Below are positions 1 through 9,382 of a stretch of DNA of 64,000 nt, piece by piece. The stretch comes from Methanohalophilus sp. (lineage in GTDB: Archaea > Halobacteriota > Methanosarcinia > Methanosarcinales > Methanosarcinaceae), in contig NZ_JASGLW010000003.1 of NCBI RefSeq assembly GCF_030156785.1, forward strand, positions 1 to 64,000. The letters are read 5' to 3'. The notes under the pieces were generated by a model, which was not told the DNA's origin, did not search any database, and saw only the letters and a list, made by a program, of their open reading frames with translations. A program made the position numbers and the translations under genes. Positions within the stretch are counted from its first letter, which is position 1; every line of letters begins with the position of its first letter.

Positions 1-38
1 AAATCAAGTGAAGGAAGTGAAATTCAAGGTATTAATAC

Positions 39-66
39 ACAATCTTGACAGGTATGTCAAGATTGT
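39..66. repeat. Perfect 12-bp inverted repeat
   Basis: Two 12-nt arms, ACAATCTTGACA and its exact reverse complement, flank the tetranucleotide GGTA and end one base before the ATG at 67. It could be an operator, a terminator hairpin of an upstream gene, or part of a mobile-element end. No T-run follows it, so a simple terminator is not the obvious reading. Confidence 0.7.
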
Positions 67-318
67 ATGCTTAGCTTGGTTGAGGATTTCTACAGAGCCC
101 AAAAAATAGAGAGTTCATATTCTTTCAAAAAAGAAACTACAAACAATTCAACAATACTCGTTGCTGAAGACAAAGCTGATGCAAAGAAATTGCTCACGAT
201 CGCATTACGTTCACTAAAAAAGCAGCAAATATCCCCATTTATTATGTACTACAAAAGAGCTACAAAAGAGCTTACGTCAGAAAATAGCAAGATGCTTAAA
301 AATATACCGTTGTCATGA
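67..318 (+). CDS. Hypothetical lysine-rich protein, 83 aa
   Basis: I do not recognise a family. The frame encodes a basic, soluble polypeptide with no signal peptide, membrane helix or Cys motif; its middle (about residues 27-60) could form helices. No convincing ribosome binding site precedes the ATG, which abuts a perfect inverted repeat. Another frame is open from the window edge to a TAG at 108-110 and looks equally protein-like, so the true coding frame is uncertain. Positions 82-100 share 19 identical bases with 30356-30374, inside another orphan ORF. It may be a remnant of a mobile gene. Confidence 0.35.
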   Translation: MLSLVEDFYRAQKIESSYSFKKETTNNSTILVAEDKADAKKLLTIALRSLKKQQISPFIMYYKRATKELTSENSKMLKNIPLS

Positions 319-508
319 ACAAATACAAATTCAATCACAAAGAAATATAACTTATTAGAGAATATATTGATGAGAGCTTTATATACTTCAAGACATCATA
401 TATTTGGCAATTATTCTTGAGAATCTACAAAATATAATCTTTTAAAAATGGATTTTCGTCATTGCTATATACCAATAAATATGAAGAGTGTACAGGAGTT
501 GATTTTAT

Positions 509-1036
509 ATGGCTGATAGCAAGAAAATTCTGATGGTAATTGCTCAGGAGAATTTCAGGGATGAAGAGTATTTAGAACCACGGAAAATCTTTGAGAAAAA
601 CGGTTACGAGGTAACAGTTGCCAGCAATTCAACTGCCACTGCTATAGGAATGAAAGGAGAGAAAGTAAAACCCGATATTACCATTGATGACGCAAATGCA
701 AATGATTATGAATCAATTGTGGTTGTCGGAGGCGGAGGGTCCCACAAGTACCTGTGGGAAAACGTGAAACTCCGGAGTCTCCTAAAAGAAGCAAATAAAA
801 GCGGTAAAGTAGTGGCAGCTATTTGCATATCCCCAGTGGTGCTTGCTAAAGCCGGATTGCTAAAGGGTAAGAACTGCACTGTTTTCAAAGATGATACCTG
901 CATCAAAGCCCTTAAGAAAAACGGTGCCATGTATGAAGACAAGGATGTAATACGAGACGGAAGAATCGTGACAGGTCGTGATCCAAAGGCCGCAAAGAAG
1001 TTCGGCGAGACAGTTGTGGAAGCTTTAAAGGAATGA
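509..1036 (+). CDS. DJ-1/PfpI family protein
   Basis: A 175-residue class I glutamine-amidotransferase-like protein of the DJ-1/ThiJ/PfpI superfamily. Members act as glyoxalase/deglycase, chaperone or peptidase; the activity here cannot be told from sequence. The N-terminal strand KILMVIAQENF is typical, VVVGGGGSHKYLW matches the glycine-rich loop, and AAICISPVVLAKAG is the nucleophile elbow with its Cys near residue 103. The length is normal for the family. It stands alone, preceded by about 190 bp of AT-rich DNA that may hold its promoter. Family assignment is firm, function is not. Confidence 0.9.
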   Translation: MADSKKILMVIAQENFRDEEYLEPRKIFEKNGYEVTVASNSTATAIGMKGEKVKPDITIDDANANDYESIVVVGGGGSHKYLWENVKLRSLLKEANKSGKVVAAICISPVVLAKAGLLKGKNCTVFKDDTCIKALKKNGAMYEDKDVIRDGRIVTGRDPKAAKKFGETVVEALKE

Positions 1037-1491
1037 GCTTCCATATTTTTGTATAAGCAGACTGAATTATCCGCCAGAGCATCCATTTAGCAGATTAACA
1101 TCTGCCCCATAATATTTTGTAAGCTGAAGAACATCGACTAATCCGTATTCCATGCATAGGCAAAGGCTTTCATTGGAACTCCCGCAGTACTTTAAACTAA
1201 ATTTTTAATACCTTTACATATTATGATAATCTGATGTAGCTATAAAATATTTGCACATTCTCTTGCTTTTTTATACAAATTCTTTTGAATTTGTATAGGA
1301 CCTACAAAAGAAAGCAAATAACAAAAAGTAATATACGGTGCTATGCCAATAGAAGGACTTCTTGTACCGAACCTGCTCTTTGGACTGATTGTCTTAACCC
1401 GGGCAGCACTTTAGGATCTAAGAGATTTGCTATTTCTGCATTCTGCACATGGCAAGCATGTTCAGGAATATAATTTTTTCAACAACTAAGA
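1037..1491. other. Intergenic region, no firm gene
   Basis: It holds a perfect palindrome (1273-1296). It also holds a 48-codon frame, 1343-1489 on the plus strand, starting ATG and ending TAA, with one internal TAG at 1412-1414. The translation has a hydrophobic N-terminal half (VPNLLFGLIVL) but matches nothing I know. It could be a small TAG-containing gene or a remnant. Confidence 0.4.
1273..1296. repeat. Perfect 10-bp inverted repeat with TTTT loop
   Basis: The arms are ATACAAATTC and GAATTTGTAT around TTTT. It lies between convergent genes. Without a G/C-rich stem it is a weak terminator candidate; an operator is possible. Confidence 0.6.
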
Positions 1492-3735
1492 TTATCCTTT
1501 TAAAACATCCCTGAATTTAACCCATTTGCGAGTCATTACAACAGTCCGGTTGGTATTCTTAATGACTTTTTCCGGGAAAACTCCTAAAAGGAAGTTTGTA
1601 AGGAATGGGCGACTTGTAGCACCAATGAACACAACATCATGATTTGAAGCTTCAGAAGCAATTGCTTTTGGAGCATCGTTTGCTTTGACAAATTTTTCTT
1701 CAGTATTTATACCAATAAACTTGTCAGATATTTCCTTAAATGCATTCTTTGCATTTTTCTCTTCAGCAGCGGAGTGCCCCACGTTTAAAAGTGTTATTTT
1801 GCCTTTTTCTTTCTGGGCGAGTTCACGAGCCAGTTCTGAAGCCAAAACTGAGTGTGGTCCTCCGGCAGTTGGAAGCAGGATGCTTTGCATGTTTTCCAAA
1901 TCTCTTCCTTCCTCAAAGCGAACCACAACCACATCACATCTGGCCTTCAGTAATATCGGATCAAGGGTACTTCCAAGAACAAAATCCTTTCTGTAAGTTC
2001 TTCCGCGCCAGCCCATTACAAGCATATCCGGTTTCTCCTCTTCTATTGTCTCGAGGATTGTTTCTGAGGCTTTTCTACCTACCTTGATAATACCTCCGGA
2101 AGGCACAGTCGTTTCGTCCATTAATTTGTGTATTATTGCTTTTTGCTGTTCAACATACTTGTCAGCTGCTGAAAGAGGGGTCTGTTCAGGTAAAGTGATA
2201 ATATTAAGGAAAGTTATGCTGCCACCACGATTTTCAGCAATTGAGTTGGCAAATTTTGTGAGTTTGGAAGCCAATGTTATGTTTTTCACAGGTACAAGGA
2301 TATTGTAGCCTTCATGTTCCACGGGTTTGTATTCGTAGACTTTTCTCCGAAGTTCTTTTGTGACTTTCTTCAGAGATTTTTCAGAATAGATCAAAAAGAT
2401 AAAGGATCCCAGCAACATCCATAGAATAGTGATTCCCAGAATAAATCCGGTTTGCTCAAGTTGTCTTATAAGGAAATAGCCAATTGAAGCCTGTGTAATA
2501 ATTGCAAAAACAGGCAAGTAAGGAGCCAGAGGCATTTTAAAAGCACGTTTGAGATCCGGTCTTCTAAGTCTAAGGACCACAAGAACTGCATTTACCATTA
2601 TGAACAGAATGAGGAACATCACATTGGCTACAGAAGCAACTGTTTCAATGGGAAAAACTGTCATTGAAGCAATTATAAAATAACTGAAAAGAATGGCATA
2701 GTGCGGAGTGCAATGTTTTTCATTTATCTTTGAAAGGGCAGCAGGCAAAAACCCCATTCTTCCAAGAGCAAATACCACTCTTGATGATGAATAGACTGTG
2801 GCATTCATTGCACTTATGGTAGAAACAAAACCACCTGCAAGGATCAACACAGAACCAAATACCATAATTGTATCCGCCACCCTTATCATGCTGAATTCCC
2901 CGAGTTCTCCCAGGAAAACCCAGCTTGGGACATCCGAATCAATAGCTCCTATCAATGCAAAAGCCACAAGGATGTAGATTACAACTGCTGTCCATAGAGA
3001 AATCATAACCGCTTTTGGAATGTTTTTTTCCGGGTTTTTGACTTCCTCACCGCTTTGCACAATTATTTCATAGCCTTCAAAAGCGATGAATGTCAATCCC
3101 ATTGCAACAAGAAGACCCGTAAACCCATTTGGGAGAAATGAAGGATTCGAAAGAAACGCTATTGACCATCCCGGGGTTGTAATTGTCTTGTATATTCCAA
3201 ATCCTGCAAAGATAACAAGGATAGTAACCTTCAGGAGAGTAATAAAACCACCTAACCTTCCACTTTCCTTGGCACCGAGATAATTTATAAACGCCATTAG
3301 AGTCACGATAAGAAGTGCAGAAACCTTCAACAAAAAACTCTGAGGGACAACATCGTAGCCGAGGAAATGAACAATCATTTCTGAAAAAAATGCTCCGAAA
3401 GTTACTGCATAGAGGGCACAAGCAATAGTGTGGGCTGCCCAGTCTACCCAACCTGCAAGAAAACCAAGATGATTTCCCAATCCTTCTTTCACCCAGAGAA
3501 AACTTCCCCCTGCCTCAGGTATTGCAGAACCAAGTTCCGCATAGGCAAGCCCGGTAAATGTGGCAACAATACCGTTTAGCAGAAAAGCTAGAAGAACAGC
3601 AGGTCCGGCAATACCTGTAGCTATACCCGTTAAGGCAAAAATACCAGCACCAATCATGCCGGCAATACCAATCATTGTAATATCAAAAAGTGTCAGGTCA
3701 CGACTCAGGCTTACCCTAATATTATCATCTGGCAC
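1492..3735 (-). CDS. APC-family amino-acid permease fused to two universal-stress (UspA) domains
   Basis: A 747-residue integral membrane protein. Residues 1 to about 455 form an APC-superfamily transporter with about twelve hydrophobic helices, beginning with the signature IGAGIFALTG in helix 1. The C-terminal 280 residues are two tandem UspA domains. The first keeps the ATP-binding pattern G-x2-G-x9-G-S (GWRGRTYRKDFVLGST); in the second (GATSRPFLTNFLLG) the inner Gly is missing, so nucleotide binding there is doubtful. Such permease-Usp fusions are known in archaea, and the cytoplasmic Usp part is thought to gate transport. The substrate is unknown. The chosen start is GTG; no strong ribosome binding site is visible. 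Confidence 0.9.
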   Translation of the reverse strand: MPDDNIRVSLSRDLTLFDITMIGIAGMIGAGIFALTGIATGIAGPAVLLAFLLNGIVATFTGLAYAELGSAIPEAGGSFLWVKEGLGNHLGFLAGWVDWAAHTIACALYAVTFGAFFSEMIVHFLGYDVVPQSFLLKVSALLIVTLMAFINYLGAKESGRLGGFITLLKVTILVIFAGFGIYKTITTPGWSIAFLSNPSFLPNGFTGLLVAMGLTFIAFEGYEIIVQSGEEVKNPEKNIPKAVMISLWTAVVIYILVAFALIGAIDSDVPSWVFLGELGEFSMIRVADTIMVFGSVLILAGGFVSTISAMNATVYSSSRVVFALGRMGFLPAALSKINEKHCTPHYAILFSYFIIASMTVFPIETVASVANVMFLILFIMVNAVLVVLRLRRPDLKRAFKMPLAPYLPVFAIITQASIGYFLIRQLEQTGFILGITILWMLLGSFIFLIYSEKSLKKVTKELRRKVYEYKPVEHEGYNILVPVKNITLASKLTKFANSIAENRGGSITFLNIITLPEQTPLSAADKYVEQQKAIIHKLMDETTVPSGGIIKVGRKASETILETIEEEKPDMLVMGWRGRTYRKDFVLGSTLDPILLKARCDVVVVRFEEGRDLENMQSILLPTAGGPHSVLASELARELAQKEKGKITLLNVGHSAAEEKNAKNAFKEISDKFIGINTEEKFVKANDAPKAIASEASNHDVVFIGATSRPFLTNFLLGVFPEKVIKNTNRTVVMTRKWVKFRDVLKG

Positions 3736-4124
3736 GATAACAAAGAAGCCGATGCTTTGTTAAATAATTTTTCTTTTAATTATGGGAAAAGAAAACAATT
3801 CAAACTGCATCATCATATTCTGATGGAAAATCCACTATTTCTTCGCCGATATAAAGTGCGTTTTCAATTAGTTCAAGAACCATGAATCATTCATCATGAC
3901 CAGCATAGGGACAGTGTATGTTCCACTGATCTTGCAGGCGTAGAAACAAAATTAGGATCTATTTAACACAGACAATTATTTATTCACTAATCTACAAACT
4001 AATTAAACAAATGGAATGGAGACATTTCATATTCCTATGTTGGCTCCCTGCCTATAAAAGAGAAAAAGGAAAAGAAAAAATCAACCTGATTAAATAACTC
4101 AAACTAATAGATACACAATTTACC
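3736..4124. other. Intergenic region between divergent genes
   Basis: This must contain promoters for the permease (minus) and the aldo/keto reductase (plus). A/T-rich TATA-like stretches occur near 4050 (CCTATAAAAG) and 4090. A 27-codon minus-strand frame encoding an acidic peptide (MVLELIENALYIGEEI...) lies around 3805-3890. It looks like a C-terminal remnant, but I cannot assign it. Confidence 0.35.
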
Positions 4125-5264
4125 ATGCTTTATCGTACTCTTGGAAAGACAGGAGAGAAAGTCTCAATTCTCGGACTCGGTTGTATGAGGCTTCCGGTCA
4201 TTGGTGATGACCCTTCAAGAATTGATGAGATTGCAGCCGAAGAAATTGTCCGCTACGCAATTGATAGTGGAATTAACTACTTCGACACAGCTTATCCCTA
4301 CCATGAAGGCAAGAGTGAATCTTTTTTAGGAAAAGTTCTGAACGATATTGACCGGAAAAAAGTATTTCTGGTTACCAAAATGCCATCTTGGCTCATTGAA
4401 AGCCGGAAAGAAATGGACACCTATTTTGAAGAACAACTTGAAAAGCTTCATACTAATTTCGTAGATGCGTATCTTGTACATACCCTCAACAGTGATTTCT
4501 GGAAATCACTAACAGAATTGGGATTATTTGAGTTTTTAGATACCATCAAGGAAAAGGGAAAAGCGCGATATGTGGGCTTTTCTTTCCATGATAATGTCGA
4601 ACTGTTTAAGGAAATCGTAGATGCTTACCCATGGGATATCTGCCAGATCCAGTATAATTATCTTGATGTTGATTACCAGGCAGGAAAAGAAGGACTGTTG
4701 TATGCAGCAGAAAAAGGGCTTGGAATCGTCATAATGGAACCCCTTCGTGGAGGCTGTCTTGCTGAAAACGTCCCCCCAGAAATCATGGATATCTGGAATA
4801 AAAATCCTGTCAGACGAACTCCTGCGGAATGGGGCTTGAGATTCTTATGGGACTACCCTGAAATCAATATCGTACTCAGCGGAATGACAACGCTTGACCA
4901 ATTGAAGGAAAATATTCAAACAGCTGAAAATGGGCACGCAAAATCACTGACAGACTTTGAACATGAACTAATTTCAAAGGTCAGAAACATTTATCGTGAA
5001 AAATTAAAAGTCAACTGTACCGGATGTAGGTACTGCCTCCCCTGCCCTGCAGGTGTGAATATCTCCCTGAATTTCAAATACCTAAACAATGCAATGCTTT
5101 TTGGAGACATTGAGAAGGCACGACTGGACTACATGAACCATGTTGGAGATGACCGAAAAGCCTCAAATTGCATTAAATGCGGAAGATGCTCCGAACGCTG
5201 TCCCCAGGACATACCAATCCCCGAAATGCTGGAAGAAATCGTGAAGTTGCTGGAAAGTGAATGA
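4125..5264 (+). CDS. Aldo/keto reductase with C-terminal 4Fe-4S ferredoxin domain
   Basis: A 379-residue cytoplasmic oxidoreductase. Residues 1 to about 270 are an AKR barrel: Asp54 and Tyr59 in DTAYPY, Lys in VTKMPSW and His in VHTLN complete the catalytic tetrad. The C-terminal 100 residues carry cysteine sets CTGCRYCLPCP and CIKCGRCSERCP, which would bind two Fe-S clusters. This architecture is common in methanogens and clostridia; ferredoxin may replace or feed NAD(P)H. The substrate is unknown. Base composition is like its neighbours. It is followed after 74 bp by an FMN-binding protein, which could be a redox partner. Confidence 0.92.
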   Translation: MLYRTLGKTGEKVSILGLGCMRLPVIGDDPSRIDEIAAEEIVRYAIDSGINYFDTAYPYHEGKSESFLGKVLNDIDRKKVFLVTKMPSWLIESRKEMDTYFEEQLEKLHTNFVDAYLVHTLNSDFWKSLTELGLFEFLDTIKEKGKARYVGFSFHDNVELFKEIVDAYPWDICQIQYNYLDVDYQAGKEGLLYAAEKGLGIVIMEPLRGGCLAENVPPEIMDIWNKNPVRRTPAEWGLRFLWDYPEINIVLSGMTTLDQLKENIQTAENGHAKSLTDFEHELISKVRNIYREKLKVNCTGCRYCLPCPAGVNISLNFKYLNNAMLFGDIEKARLDYMNHVGDDRKASNCIKCGRCSERCPQDIPIPEMLEEIVKLLESE

Positions 5265-5338
5265 AGACTGTACTTATGGAAAAATGAAAACTATTTATAC
5301 CATGAGAAACCAATTTTTAGCAAACAGGGGACTTTAAA

Positions 5339-5779
5339 ATGACTGATGATATCAAGCAGAAAATAGAGGAATACCTTAAAAACCACAAATGGTTAAACCT
5401 TGCAACAGTGGACTCTGAATGTAAACCTATGGTTCACACCATGGCATATGTGTCAGATGGAGCAACTGTCTATTTTGGAACTTCGAAACAGACACATAAA
5501 GTCGATGACATTATGAATAATTCTAACGTGGCATATACTGTGGATGAAGACAACGTGGATGTTATGACAATAACAGGAATTCAGATGCAAGGAATTGCCA
5601 CTCAGGTAACTGAACCATCCGAGCTTGAAAAATTCAGTACATTAATGAGCGAAAAATACCCATTCATGAGAGATCTACCAAAAACACCGGATTCTGTTGT
5701 TTTCAGAGTTGACCCTGTTGAGGGCTATTATCTTGATTACTCTAAGGGTTTTACTCACCGTGACAAAGTGACATATTGA
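5339..5779 (+). CDS. Pyridoxamine 5'-phosphate oxidase-like FMN-binding protein
   Basis: A 146-residue split-barrel flavin-binding protein of the PNPOx-like superfamily. The N-terminal part (KNHKWLNLATVDSECKP) and the strand pattern through VYFGTSKQTHKVDDI are typical of small FMN- or F420-binding members. It is too short to be a complete biosynthetic PNPOx, so a general flavoreductase role is more likely. A TATA-like AACTATTTATACC lies about 45 bp upstream, so it probably has its own promoter. A short GC-rich hairpin (GCTGCTGCTT...AGGCAGC) followed by TTTCTTTTTT directly after the stop looks like a terminator. Confidence 0.85.
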   Translation: MTDDIKQKIEEYLKNHKWLNLATVDSECKPMVHTMAYVSDGATVYFGTSKQTHKVDDIMNNSNVAYTVDEDNVDVMTITGIQMQGIATQVTEPSELEKFSTLMSEKYPFMRDLPKTPDSVVFRVDPVEGYYLDYSKGFTHRDKVTY

Positions 5780-5953
5780 AGCTGCTGCTTAGAGGCAGCT
5801 TTCTTTTTTCAACTAATTTTATTTGAATTATCACTCCACAACAAAAGGAATATAATGTGGAGGTTAATTAGCAAACTACTATTAACTAACTGATATTTTT
5901 CTGTAAATACGTAATCAAAACATTATTATGCTTCCATTCCCATGTTGCATCAT

Positions 5954-7225
5954 ATGTTCACTATAATCACTGGGTCTCAGTTTGGAGATGAGGGTAAAGG
6001 CAAGATTGTTGACCTGCTGGCAAAAGACTATGATATTGTCGCCCGTTTCCAGGGAGGTGACAATGCGGGACATACTGTGAAAGCGGGTGGAAAAGTATAC
6101 AAGCTTCATTTGATTCCTTCCGGTTTTCTTTTAGATTCTCGCGTTCTTATTGGTCCCGGCACGGTTCTAAACCCAGAAGTCCTGGTCGAAGAAATGGAAA
6201 TGCTTGAAGATGCCGGTATCCCTGTAACCCCAGAAAAGCTGGGAATTGATGCAAAAACCAGTGTAATTATGCCCTATCACATTGAAATGGATCAATTAAG
6301 GGAAGCTGCTCGCTCTGAGAAAATAGGAACTACCAGAAGGGGTATTGGGTATGCATACATCGACAAAGTTGCACGTGATGAAATCTGTATGGCAGATCTT
6401 GTGGATGAAAATCTTTTTCGTGCTCGCCTTGCTGAGATTTCTGCACAAAAAGAAGCAGCAATATCCCAAATGGGTGGAGACCCCTCTATTGTGCTTGACG
6501 ACAAGAACATCTCCCATTATGTTTCACTCGGAAAAATGCTTGCTCCTTATGTGACTGATGTGTCACTTGAAATTAATCGTGGTCTTGATGAAGGGCTCAA
6601 TGTTCTAGCGGAAGGTGCTCAGGGAAGCCATCTTGATGTTATCCACGGCACTCAAAAGTATGTAACGTCTTCCTCCACCATTGCCGGTTCTGCATGTGCA
6701 GGTCTGGGGGTAGGTCCCACAAGGGTGGACGAAGTACTCGGGATCGTCAAGGCATATATAACTCGTGTGGGTGCCGGTCCGCTACCAACAGAACTTGAAG
6801 ATGAAGCAGGAAAACATTTACATGATGTTGGTCATGAATTTGGGACCACCACCGGTAGATCCAGACGTTGCGGATGGTTTGATCTTCCTCTTGTTAAAAA
6901 AGCCGTTTACCTTAACGGGTATACTTCACTTGCCCTGACAAAACTGGATGTCTTGACAGGATTGGATCCAATCAAGATTTGTGTGGGTTACATGTTTGAA
7001 GGAAAACAACTTGACTACCCACCGGAAAGTACTTCCGCTCTTTCGAAATGCATTCCTGTATATGAAGAATTACCCGGATGGAATACTGATCTTACGGTTG
7101 TGGATTCTTATGAGAATCTTCCAAAAAATGCCCGTTTGTATGTTGAAAAACTTGAGGATAAAATCGGTGTGCCTATCAAATATGTTTCGGTGGGACCGGC
7201 AAGAGAACAGACATTTGAGAAGTGA
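5954..7225 (+). CDS. purA: Adenylosuccinate synthetase
   Basis: Catalyses GTP-dependent joining of IMP and aspartate to adenylosuccinate, the first committed step to AMP. The N-terminal GSQFGDEGKGK P-loop, DNAGHTVKAGG, TTRRGIGYAY and the arginine loop TTTGRSRRCGWFD are all present. The second in-frame ATG (5954) is chosen because family proteins start just before the ITGSQFGDEGKGK strand; an ATG four codons earlier (5942) is possible. About 423 residues, a normal length. Other purine genes of this window (purF, purS, purQ) lie far away, so the pathway is scattered. Confidence 0.97.
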   Translation: MFTIITGSQFGDEGKGKIVDLLAKDYDIVARFQGGDNAGHTVKAGGKVYKLHLIPSGFLLDSRVLIGPGTVLNPEVLVEEMEMLEDAGIPVTPEKLGIDAKTSVIMPYHIEMDQLREAARSEKIGTTRRGIGYAYIDKVARDEICMADLVDENLFRARLAEISAQKEAAISQMGGDPSIVLDDKNISHYVSLGKMLAPYVTDVSLEINRGLDEGLNVLAEGAQGSHLDVIHGTQKYVTSSSTIAGSACAGLGVGPTRVDEVLGIVKAYITRVGAGPLPTELEDEAGKHLHDVGHEFGTTTGRSRRCGWFDLPLVKKAVYLNGYTSLALTKLDVLTGLDPIKICVGYMFEGKQLDYPPESTSALSKCIPVYEELPGWNTDLTVVDSYENLPKNARLYVEKLEDKIGVPIKYVSVGPAREQTFEK

Positions 7226-7352
7226 GTGCCTGATTCCATTAATCAGGCAAAAACCATATATATGAAACGTTCGCTTTAAGAACCTTATCTCACTGCGTAT
7301 AGCAAAAAATCATGATAATCTGAGAAGATTCTATTTCATTAAGGAGGATATA

Positions 7353-7802
7353 ATGACTACAGCGTATGATGTGCCTGCTACTGAGATTATTACCAGGCTG
7401 GCAGAGAAGCTAAAAGAAAATGATAACATCCAGCCCCCCGAATGGGCTGCATTTGCAAAGACCGGAGTACACAAGGAATTACCCCCTGTGGATAGTGACT
7501 GGTGGTATACCAGATGTGCTGCAGTTCTCAGGAAAATCTACATGAATGGACCAATCGGTGTCCAGAGACTTAGATCAGTTTACGGTGGTAAGAAGGACAG
7601 GGGTTCAAACCCATACAAGAAAGAAAAGGGCAGCGGTTCCATTGCACGTGTGATTTCCCAACAACTGGAAGCAGCAGGTTTTGTTACCCAGCTTAAAGGC
7701 GGAAGGATTGTAACGCCGGCAGGTCAGTCTTTGCTTGACAACACAGCTAATGAAGTCAAGACAGATTTGCTTTCTACTGTTCCAGGTCTTGAAAAATACT
7801 GA
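7353..7802 (+). CDS. rps19e: 30S ribosomal protein S19e
   Basis: A 149-residue archaeal/eukaryotic-type small-subunit protein involved in 18S/16S maturation. [15 protein letters not shown] and [20 protein letters not shown] are diagnostic. A good ribosome binding site (AAGGAGG) lies just before the ATG. A TATA-like CATATATATG lies about 100 bp upstream. It is followed closely by the PDCD5-family gene and a PP-loop gene, an order common in euryarchaea. Confidence 0.97.
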   Translation: MTTAYDVPATEIITRLAEKLKENDNIQPPEWAAFAKTGVHKELPPVDSDWWYTRCAAVLRKIYMNGPIGVQRLRSVYGGKKDRGSNPYKKEKGSGSIARVISQQLEAAGFVTQLKGGRIVTPAGQSLLDNTANEVKTDLLSTVPGLEKY

Positions 7803-7855
7803 TACAGCTCTGTATTCTGCTCATATGAGCAGTATCCAGATGGATGTGATATGCT

Positions 7856-8206
7856 ATGGAAGACGATCTCGAAGCAATACGCAGGAAACGGATGGCAGAT
7901 CTCCAGCGCCAACAGGCGGCAATGAGTGAGAATGACGTTCGGGCTGCATACCAAAAAGAACAAGAAATGGCTGAAAGGGAAGCTATGATCCAATCTATTC
8001 TGAGACAGATCATGACTCCAGAAGCCAGGGAAAGGCTGACTCGCTTAAAAATGTCTCGCAAAGAAATGGCTGAACAGATAGAAGCACAGCTTGTTTCACT
8101 TGCTCAAAGTGGTCGTTTACAGAGCAAAATTGATGATGATAGATTGAAAGCCCTGCTTATGCAGATGCAACCAAAAAAGCGCGAAACCAAGATCACAAGG
8201 ATGTGA
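7856..8206 (+). CDS. PDCD5-family DNA-binding protein
   Basis: A 116-residue, highly charged helical protein of the archaeal/eukaryotic PDCD5 (TFAR19) family. The N-terminal helix EDDLEAIRRKRMADLQRQQ and the three-helix core with RERLTRLKMSRKEMAEQIE are typical. The family binds DNA in vitro; its cellular role in archaea is unclear. The gene sits downstream of rps19e, as in many archaea, and its stop lies 11 bp before the next start. Confidence 0.93.
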   Translation: MEDDLEAIRRKRMADLQRQQAAMSENDVRAAYQKEQEMAEREAMIQSILRQIMTPEARERLTRLKMSRKEMAEQIEAQLVSLAQSGRLQSKIDDDRLKALLMQMQPKKRETKITRM

Positions 8207-8217
8207 GAAGGTATTCC

Positions 8218-8811
8218 ATGAAGGCGCGAATACTGTTTAGTGGAGGGAAGGATAGTTCCCTTTCCGCGCTCTTATTGGAGTCGTTCTTTGATGTGGAATT
8301 GGTAACCTGCACGTTTTCGTTGGCACCAGTTGTAGAAATTGCTGCAGAAGTTGCTGCTAAGCTGGGATTTAAACATAGTGCTATTGAAATGGATATGAGT
8401 GTGTTGGATGAAGCTTTCCAGTTGATTCTGGATGATGGATATCCCAGACATGCCATTAATCATATTCATTTGGAAGCTCTTGAAAAAGTTGCATCTCTGT
8501 CTCCTGGATGCGTTATTGCAGATGGCATAAGGAGAGATGATATAGCACCACGGCCTGATCAATCAAGTCTCCGAAGTATAGAAGATCGTTTTGGGGTTTT
8601 TTGTGTATCACCTCTGCTTGGATACGGGAGGGCTGCAGTTAATGATCTTGTGAACAGGTATCTGGTTATTGAAGAAGATTTGAGCGACAGGCTTGACAAG
8701 GCAGATTATGAAACTGAACTCAGGCAGCTAATCAGAGATCGATGCGGTGATGAAAAAGTCAAGGAAATTTTCCCAGAGCATATACAATCAAGAGTAATTT
8801 CTCGCAAGTAA
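8218..8811 (+). CDS. PP-loop ATPase-like protein (DUF7411-type)
   Basis: About 197 residues of the adenine-nucleotide alpha-hydrolase (N-type PP-loop) superfamily. FSGGKDSSLSALLLE is the ATP-pyrophosphatase loop; VIADGIRRDD and SPLLGYGR are further conserved spots. The substrate is unknown; relatives thiolate or amidate RNA bases or small molecules. The ATG at 8218 is preferred over a GTG at 8203, because GAGAAGG lies 6 nt before the ATG and the GTG overlaps the previous stop. It is the third gene after rps19e, which suggests a link to translation. Confidence 0.85.
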   Translation: MKARILFSGGKDSSLSALLLESFFDVELVTCTFSLAPVVEIAAEVAAKLGFKHSAIEMDMSVLDEAFQLILDDGYPRHAINHIHLEALEKVASLSPGCVIADGIRRDDIAPRPDQSSLRSIEDRFGVFCVSPLLGYGRAAVNDLVNRYLVIEEDLSDRLDKADYETELRQLIRDRCGDEKVKEIFPEHIQSRVISRK

Positions 8812-8867
8812 TAGAGCATTGGTTTATCAGAGCCGATTAAAGATTTATATGATTAGCTGGTTTATGC

Positions 8868-8880
8868 ACTTAAATATATA
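8868..8880 (+). promoter_or_regulatory. TATA box of the rpl39e-ftsY gene cluster
   Basis: ACTTAAATATATA lies about 27-38 bp upstream of the rpl39e ATG at 8907. This matches an archaeal TATA box and implies a short or absent leader. Confidence 0.6.
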
Positions 8881-8906
8881 GAGCAATATTGATTCAGGTG
8901 AGATAC

Positions 8907-9062
8907 ATGAGCCATAATACAAAAGGACAGAAGAAAAGGTTGGCAAAAGCCCATGTTCAGAACCAAAGGGTTCCTGCCTGGGCAATTATAAAGACTAACA
9001 GAAAGGTTGTTACTCATCCCAAGAGAAGGCACTGGAGAAGAAGCAGCCTTAAGGTAAAGTGA
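8907..9062 (+). CDS. rpl39e: 50S ribosomal protein L39e
   Basis: A 51-residue basic protein lining the exit tunnel of the large subunit. It starts [15 protein letters not shown] and ends with a run of basic residues ([15 protein letters not shown]), as in all L39e. It is first in the conserved archaeal order rpl39e-rpl31e-eif6-rplX-pfdA-ftsY. GATTCAGGTGA upstream provides a ribosome binding site. Confidence 0.95.
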   Translation: MSHNTKGQKKRLAKAHVQNQRVPAWAIIKTNRKVVTHPKRRHWRRSSLKVK

Positions 9063-9074
9063 GAGGTGAAGATC

Positions 9075-9341
9075 ATGGAAGGCGATATAATAAAAGAGCA
9101 GGTTTATACCATTCCTCTTCGCGCAGCCAAGATGGCTCCAAGATGGAGGCGTGCAAACCGTGCAATTACACTCATAAGAAAGTATTTGATACGTCACATG
9201 AAAGCTGATCCTAAACAGATCAAAATTGATAGCACAATCAATGAACTAATATGGAATAGGGGTTCAGAAAAGCCACCTTCCTCTATACGTGTAAGAGCAG
9301 CAAAATTTGATGATGGGGAAGTACAGGCAGAACTTGCCTGA
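9075..9341 (+). CDS. rpl31e: 50S ribosomal protein L31e
   Basis: An 88-residue large-subunit protein. [19 protein letters not shown] and [16 protein letters not shown] are diagnostic. The ATG at 9075 is preferred over a GTG at 9066 because GAGGTGA lies directly upstream and overlaps that GTG. It starts 12 bp after rpl39e, so the two are almost certainly co-transcribed. Confidence 0.96.
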   Translation: MEGDIIKEQVYTIPLRAAKMAPRWRRANRAITLIRKYLIRHMKADPKQIKIDSTINELIWNRGSEKPPSSIRVRAAKFDDGEVQAELA

Positions 9342-9382
9342 TAACCTTTGGTGACAACGCTGATATTTCAACCGGGTATATC

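Noticed and set aside
18-110. Frame 2 reading at the window start as a transposase C-terminus
   Set aside because: Only about 36 codons are visible before a TAG and no transposase motif can be confirmed.
706-1086. 126-aa minus-strand ORF opposite the DJ-1/PfpI gene
   Set aside because: Shadow of a conserved coding frame; no start signal or similarity.
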